A DNA stretch of 41,038 nt from Candidatus Leptovillus gracilis (GTDB lineage: Bacteria; Chloroflexota; Anaerolineae; Promineifilales; Promineifilaceae), in contig JADJXA010000018.1 of the NCBI GenBank assembly GCA_016716065.1, forward strand, positions 1-41,038. The letters are read 5' to 3'. Positions 36,946-41,038 of this stretch are shown here, piece after piece; position 1 is the first letter of the stretch; the number at the start of each line of letters is the position of its first letter. The translations under genes and the position numbers were made by a program. The notes under the pieces are model-generated. The model was not told where the DNA came from. It searched no databases and was given only the letters and a program-made list of their open reading frames with translations.

Positions 36946-36973
36946 GCGGGTGGCGGGTAGCGGGTGGCGGGTT
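36946..36973. repeat. GCGGGTN heptamer repeat x4 in divergent promoter
   Basis: GCGGGTG, GCGGGTA, GCGGGTG and GCGGGTT run in tandem, with one more GCGGGTT at 36937-36943. The array sits between the two divergent -10 elements of the epimerase and the GT4 gene. Confidence 0.75.
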
Positions 36974-36978
36974 ATAAT
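36973..36978 (+). promoter_or_regulatory. -10 element for the glycan genes
   Basis: TATAAT directly follows the GCGGGT repeat and lies 32 bp before the ATG of the GT4 gene. The -35 region would fall within the repeat. Confidence 0.5.
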
Positions 36979-37010
36979 CGGCGGCGTAATGAAGGACATT
37001 GGAGAGATTC

Positions 37011-38174
37011 ATGATTGAAGATGGCGTGGGGTCTGAAGAATGGCCGCTGCGCGTTTGCTTTTTTGGCACGTACCGGGCCAATTACGTGCGCAATCAGGTG
37101 ATGATTGAGGGCTTGCGGCGGCAGGGCGTGACGGTGTTTGAATGCCACAGCACCCTCTGGCACAGCGTGGCCGACCGGGTGGCGCAGGCCGGCGGTGGCT
37201 GGAAAACCCCCCGGTTTGTGTGGCGGGTGGTGAAGGCATACGGCCGTTTGCTGCAAGCCCATCGGCGCACCCCAACTTACGACATCATGCTGGTAGGGTA
37301 TCCCGGCCAATTCGACGTATACCTGGGCCGCCTGCTCGCCTGGTGGCGGCGCAAACCGATGGCTCTGGACATCCTCATGTCGCTGCACCTCATCGCCGAA
37401 GAACGGGGATTGACCGCGCAAAGCCCGTTCACCGGCAAACTCATCTTCTGGCTGGAAAAAATTGGCCTCAAACTACCGGACATGCTCATCGCCGACACAC
37501 CGGAATATCGGGATTACTATTGCCAAAAGTATGGCCTGTCGCCGGAGCGCTTTCAATTTGTGCCGCTGGGCGTGGATGATCGGCTGTACCAGCCGCGCCC
37601 TCATGTGCAGCCGCCAGCCGACATGTTTCGTGTCATTTATTACGGCACGTTTATCCCGCTGCACGGTGTGGAGATGATGCTGCGCGCCGCCGCGCTGCTG
37701 CAAGACCGGCCTGATATTCGGTTTGATTTTTATGGCGAGGGACAGGAACGGCCGTGCATGGAAGCATTGGCGCAGGAATTAGGACTGGAAAACGTGCAGT
37801 TTAAGGGCTGGATTGACAAGATGGAACTGCCGGACGAGATCGCCCGGTCACACGTGGTACTGGGTGTGTTTGGTACGACGAAGCAGTCGCGCTGCACTAT
37901 TCAGAATAAAATCTGGGAAGGCATGATGATGCAGCGGCCGGTGATCACTGGCGACGCGGAGACGATACGTCTGGAATTGGGCCATCGGGAACATGTCTAT
38001 CTGGTGGAGCGGGCCAATCCGCTGGCATTGGCGGAGGGGATTTTGGACCTGCAGGCCGACGCTGATTTGCGAGAGCATATGGTTGCCAGCGCCCATAACC
38101 GGGTGCAGGGCAACACCATTGACGCCACAGGGCGCCAGACATACCACGCTTTGCAAAGTATTCATCATGGGTAA
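37011..38174 (+). CDS. GT4-type glycosyltransferase
   Basis: A 387-residue GT-B fold sugar transferase. PLRVCFFGTYRANYVRNQV is the N-terminal Rossmann part. The acceptor side includes LVGYPGQFDVYLGRLLAW. The nucleotide-sugar domain begins with FRVIYYGTFIPLHGVEMMLR, and RFDFYGEGQERPCMEALAQE follows. The late region IQNKIWEGMMMQRPVITGD replaces the family's usual E-x7-E. Cell-surface polysaccharide or glycolipid synthesis is likely. The ATG at 37011 has GGAGAG at 6 nt. The stop overlaps the next start by 8 bp. Confidence 0.88.
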   Translation: MIEDGVGSEEWPLRVCFFGTYRANYVRNQVMIEGLRRQGVTVFECHSTLWHSVADRVAQAGGGWKTPRFVWRVVKAYGRLLQAHRRTPTYDIMLVGYPGQFDVYLGRLLAWWRRKPMALDILMSLHLIAEERGLTAQSPFTGKLIFWLEKIGLKLPDMLIADTPEYRDYYCQKYGLSPERFQFVPLGVDDRLYQPRPHVQPPADMFRVIYYGTFIPLHGVEMMLRAAALLQDRPDIRFDFYGEGQERPCMEALAQELGLENVQFKGWIDKMELPDEIARSHVVLGVFGTTKQSRCTIQNKIWEGMMMQRPVITGDAETIRLELGHREHVYLVERANPLALAEGILDLQADADLREHMVASAHNRVQGNTIDATGRQTYHALQSIHHG

Positions 38175-39780
38175 ATGGGCTTCGCTGCGACATGGGCTGG
38201 CGGCCAGACGGTCAGAGATACTCCTGGCGTTGATTCTGGTGGTGGCAATCACTCTCCGGCTGTGGGCGCTGGGTTTTGGCCTGCCCAATCTATTTCATCC
38301 TGACGAAGACGCGGTGGTGATGCCCGCTTTGCTCGTCTTGAAAACGGGGAACCTGGAACCAGAGCGGATGGAGTATGGTTCTTTGCAGATATATGCGTTA
38401 ACGGCCGTCTTCACCATCGTCTACCTGTCCCTGGCCCGCGCTGGCATCATTGAACACCCATCCCAATTGCCCATTTATGAGCGTGGAACCTACCCCATGG
38501 TCTACGATCTGCCCCAGTTTATTCTGGCAGCGCGTTGGTTGTCGGCGTTAGCCGGGGTGGGCATTGTGCTGCTAACCTATTTGTTGACCAGACGGTTGGC
38601 GAATCAGCGGCAGGCATTAACAGCGGCGGCGGTAACGGCCGTTACCCCCATGCTCATAGACAACGCCCATTACGCCACCCCGGATAGTTTGCTCACCTTC
38701 ATGGTCATGTTCGCCCTGTACCTGTTCGTCCGGGCATACGACAATTGGGACACAGACACCGCCTGGGCCTACATTGGGGCCGTCTTTGTCGCCGGACTGG
38801 CAACTTCCACAAAATACAATGGCGCGGCATTGCTTGTCCCACTCTTATTGGTCCCGCTGCTCAAAAACAAATCATTGGATGCGTACCTCTCCGGTCGCAC
38901 AATGGGCGGGCCATTGGGTTTTGTCGCCGGTTTTTTGGCCGCCAGCCCCTATGCGCTGCTCAATATACCGCTGTTTTTACAGTGGGCCGGTTATTCATTT
39001 TGGCTTTACAATCAGCCGGCCGAGATGTTCGCTATCCCAAGCTGGCAGTGGCACCTGAATTATTTGCTCACCAGCCGGGAGATGCCGGTCTTTGTGGTGG
39101 GATTTCTGGGGTTTTTCTTCAGCCTGAGACGCTGGGGACGGCGCGGTTGGATTGTCAACAGCTTCGCCCTGGTTTTTGTCCTGGCTATCCTGACCCAGAC
39201 AGGCCGCCAGCCGCGCATGTGGCTGCCAATAGCGCCAATTTTTGCCGCCTGGGCCGCCTTGTTTATAGATACAGCCGCCGCTTATTTTCAGAGCAAGTTG
39301 GCCCCCAATCTGGCAACCGACAACCAAAGCGCCAACTGGCGCGTGCCCCTACACGCCAACTTGCCACTCCTGGCTTCTTTGTTGCTGCTCGTCCCGGCTT
39401 TTGTGTTCAGTCTGCGGATTGTTACCACCCTGCAAAAACCAGACGCGCGCCTGGCGGCGAGCGATTGGATTGCGGCAAATGTGCCGACCGGTGACACCAT
39501 TGCCGTTGATTATTTTCCGCCAAACGTGGATACGGCCGTGTGGCCGGTTATCCGAACGTTTCGCCATTCGCAGCACGACCTGGACTGGTTTCTGGAACAA
39601 GATGTCAGTTACTTGGTGTTTAGCCAGGGAATTTACAGCGGACAACGGCTGCCGCCGGCAGAAAAACCGGCGTATGAACAGTTGTTGGGGCAGCTTTGCC
39701 CGGTTGAAACGCTCTATGGCTCCTTTTTGTCTAACCCGGACTTTACCATGCGCGTTTATCGCGTTCCGCCTTGTTCGTGA
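38167..39780 (+). CDS. GT39-like membrane glycosyltransferase (ArnT/PMT type)
   Basis: A 537-residue membrane protein with about ten helices. The first loop after helix 1 has NLFHPDEDAVV, the acidic catalytic-type motif of the GT-C/PMT fold. Many helices follow (LLALILVVAITLRLWALGF; WLSALAGVGIVLLTYLL; LASLLLLVPAFVFSL). A C-terminal soluble domain of about 120 residues ends the protein. These enzymes move a sugar from a lipid carrier on the outer face of the membrane. The ATG at 38167 overlaps the GT4 stop; an open frame from 37993 is only a shadow of the GT4 gene. The gene downstream starts 14 bp later. Confidence 0.87.
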   Translation: MGKWASLRHGLAARRSEILLALILVVAITLRLWALGFGLPNLFHPDEDAVVMPALLVLKTGNLEPERMEYGSLQIYALTAVFTIVYLSLARAGIIEHPSQLPIYERGTYPMVYDLPQFILAARWLSALAGVGIVLLTYLLTRRLANQRQALTAAAVTAVTPMLIDNAHYATPDSLLTFMVMFALYLFVRAYDNWDTDTAWAYIGAVFVAGLATSTKYNGAALLVPLLLVPLLKNKSLDAYLSGRTMGGPLGFVAGFLAASPYALLNIPLFLQWAGYSFWLYNQPAEMFAIPSWQWHLNYLLTSREMPVFVVGFLGFFFSLRRWGRRGWIVNSFALVFVLAILTQTGRQPRMWLPIAPIFAAWAALFIDTAAAYFQSKLAPNLATDNQSANWRVPLHANLPLLASLLLLVPAFVFSLRIVTTLQKPDARLAASDWIAANVPTGDTIAVDYFPPNVDTAVWPVIRTFRHSQHDLDWFLEQDVSYLVFSQGIYSGQRLPPAEKPAYEQLLGQLCPVETLYGSFLSNPDFTMRVYRVPPCS

Positions 39781-39794
39781 AGGAATCGGTTGTT

Positions 39795-41038
39795 ATGAAC
39801 TCTGTGCAAAATCGTGTGTTGGTTATTGGTCTGGATGGAGCTACGTTTGACCTGATAAAGCCGTGGATGGCCGACGGCCGTTTACCCCATCTTGCCAACC
39901 TCATCCAAAATGGGTGCAGCGGCCCACTGCGCTCCACCATTCAACCCACCACCGCTCCCGCCTGGACCACTTTCCTCACCGGCGTCAACCAGGGTAAACA
40001 CGGGCTGTATGATTTTGTCGCGCGCCGCCCGGACAGCTACAACCTGGAGATCACCAGTGCGGCGCACATCAAGGCCGCCTCCATTTTTGACTTTGTGGGC
40101 CAACAAGGTGGCAATGTCGTGGGCATCAACATTCCCTACACAGCACCGGCACGGCCGGTGAATGGCGTATTAATTGGTGGTCCCTTTGCCCCGGCCGTAA
40201 CGCCGGAATTGTTTTATCCCCGCAGCTATTATGACAAGATTTTACGCCTCGTGCCCGGTTATTTTGTGCTGCCAGATTACAATTCCCGCGCCGCCGACCC
40301 AATGGCCGACTACGCGCAAAAGCTGCTTACTGGCATTGCCAACCGCGAAAAAATTGCTCTACATTTGTTACAAACCGAACCCTGGGAATTGTTTATGATT
40401 GTGTTTATGGCGACCGACGAGGTGCAGCACACATTCTGGCACTGCCTGGACGCGCCGGAAGGATCGCCTGAGTATCATTATCGGGATACCATTCGCCGGG
40501 TTTATGAACGGTTAGATGAGGCAGTGGGACATTTGCTGGAAGCGGCAACGGCCGTTTCTTCGGCCATACCACTCTCCACCTTCATCGTCTCCGACCACGG
40601 CGCCGGGCCATTTGCCTGGATGATCAACCTGAACCAATGGTTAGCCAATGCCGGTTTTTTGCAGTTCCGCCAGGACAAAACAAGCGGCGTGCGGCAGCTT
40701 AAAACCGGGCTGCTGAAGCAGATGGCGCTGGGCTACCGCCGCTACGTGCCCGGCCAATGGCGCGCCACCGTGCGCACCCGACTCGGTTCGCAGCGGTTCG
40801 ACCAGGTAAAGGGAGAGTTTGAATCGGTCCTGCTTACCTCCAACGTCGTGTGGGAGCAGACCAGGGCGTATGCGTTGGGGGCAGGGGGTAATATCTATAT
40901 CAACGTGGCCGGCCGCGAACCAGAAGGCATGGTGCAACCTGGCGCGGCTTACGAGCAGGTCCGCCAGGAAGTGATAACCGAACTACTGACCATGCGCGAC
41001 CCCGATTCCGGCCAGCCGATGATCAAGCAAGTTCATCG
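39795..41038 (+). CDS. Alkaline phosphatase superfamily protein, partial (C-terminus beyond edge)
   Basis: The frame is open from ATG at 39795 to the window edge, 414 codons without a stop. This is the type I phosphodiesterase/nucleotide pyrophosphatase branch of the alkaline phosphatase superfamily. The metal sites are visible: VIGLDGATFD (Asp), PTTAPAWTTFLTG (Thr nucleophile), ATDEVQHTFW (Asp and His) and IVSDHGAG (Asp and His). It lies 14 bp after the GT39-like gene and is thus probably in the same operon; a role in moving phospho-groups onto or off a surface glycan is plausible but not shown. No signal peptide is seen. The C-terminal end is unknown. Confidence 0.9.
   Translation, partial: MNSVQNRVLVIGLDGATFDLIKPWMADGRLPHLANLIQNGCSGPLRSTIQPTTAPAWTTFLTGVNQGKHGLYDFVARRPDSYNLEITSAAHIKAASIFDFVGQQGGNVVGINIPYTAPARPVNGVLIGGPFAPAVTPELFYPRSYYDKILRLVPGYFVLPDYNSRAADPMADYAQKLLTGIANREKIALHLLQTEPWELFMIVFMATDEVQHTFWHCLDAPEGSPEYHYRDTIRRVYERLDEAVGHLLEAATAVSSAIPLSTFIVSDHGAGPFAWMINLNQWLANAGFLQFRQDKTSGVRQLKTGLLKQMALGYRRYVPGQWRATVRTRLGSQRFDQVKGEFESVLLTSNVVWEQTRAYALGAGGNIYINVAGREPEGMVQPGAAYEQVRQEVITELLTMRDPDSGQPMIKQVH

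Larger units (their letters stand above)
1..41038. repeat. Dispersed palindromic octamer ACGGCCGT
   Basis: About 80 copies of the self-complementary octamer ACGGCCGT by eye, on average one per 500 bp; about 1 is expected at this base composition. Copies lie in genes on both strands and in all three frames (giving TAV, NGR and RP), and in intergenic gaps. Two copies lie in the intein. Gaps without it include ssrA, the MITE-like elements, the DUF4160/DUF2442 pair and hicBA. It recalls HIP1 (GCGATCGC) in cyanobacteria. The function is unknown. Confidence 0.85.

Noticed and set aside
37993..38166. Longer N-terminus of the GT39-like protein
   Set aside because: The extension overlaps the end of the GT4 gene for over 170 bp and is rich in Trp/Arg/Pro; the ATG at 38167 starts a normal first helix.

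Overview
The window is about 41 kb of moderately GC-rich bacterial chromosome (roughly 58% by eye). The gene content points to Chloroflexota, probably an Anaerolineae-type lineage. The clues are an F420-type luciferase-like oxidoreductase, a bacterial Elp3, a single-domain YwbE, VIT/vWA and LysM/lamin-tail surface proteins, and Lys-type nucleotidyl cyclase signalling. This placement is inference from gene content; there is no rRNA in the window. There are no tRNAs, no CRISPR array and no recognisable transposase or phage genes. One tmRNA gene is present. Coding density is high, with many 1-8 bp overlaps between co-directional genes.

Layout. 1-5.2 kb: end of an SdpI-like membrane protein (cut by the edge), an RhlE-like DEAD-box helicase whose C-terminal tail lies in another frame, ywbE, a serine beta-lactamase-fold hydrolase, and an ABC exporter half with a degenerate ATPase site. 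5.4-5.9 kb: ssrA (tmRNA) on the minus strand. 6.2-9.3 kb: a VIT/vWA membrane protein and a small lipoprotein. 9.5-17.2 kb, plus strand: S9 peptidase, response regulator-adenylate cyclase, rsgA, a lipoprotein with tandem repeats, two GNAT acetyltransferases and a hypothetical protein. 17.3-21.4 kb, minus strand: PIG-L deacetylase, an alpha/beta hydrolase lacking its nucleophile serine, acpS, an M16 homologue lacking its zinc motif, and an unknown protein. 21.5-26.4 kb, plus strand: SDR oxidoreductase, LysM/LTD protein, small beta-repeat protein, endonuclease IV, a MITE-like element, a DUF4160/DUF2442 pair and an M19 dipeptidase. 26.4-31.7 kb, minus strand: dnaE interrupted by a 423-residue intein carrying a LAGLIDADG endonuclease domain. 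31.7-36 kb: second MITE-like copy, LLM oxidoreductase, Nudix hydrolase, hicBA and elp3. 36-41 kb: epimerase-like protein (minus), then a GT4 glycosyltransferase, a GT39-like membrane glycosyltransferase and an alkaline-phosphatase-superfamily enzyme (cut by the edge), probably a cell-surface glycan locus.

The strongest signal not explained by genes is the palindromic octamer ACGGCCGT. I count about 80 copies by eye where roughly one is expected by chance. It occurs in genes of both strands and in all frames, and even inside the intein, but is absent from the tmRNA, the MITE-like elements, the DUF4160/DUF2442 pair and hicBA. A second layer is a set of short tandem repeats with a 7-nt period at about eight sites. 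These often sit right at stop codons, and one runs in frame through elp3. Third is a pair of MITE-like elements with matching terminal inverted repeats. Housekeeping functions (tmRNA, RsgA, AcpS, DnaE, Nfo, Elp3) are interleaved with these accessory layers.
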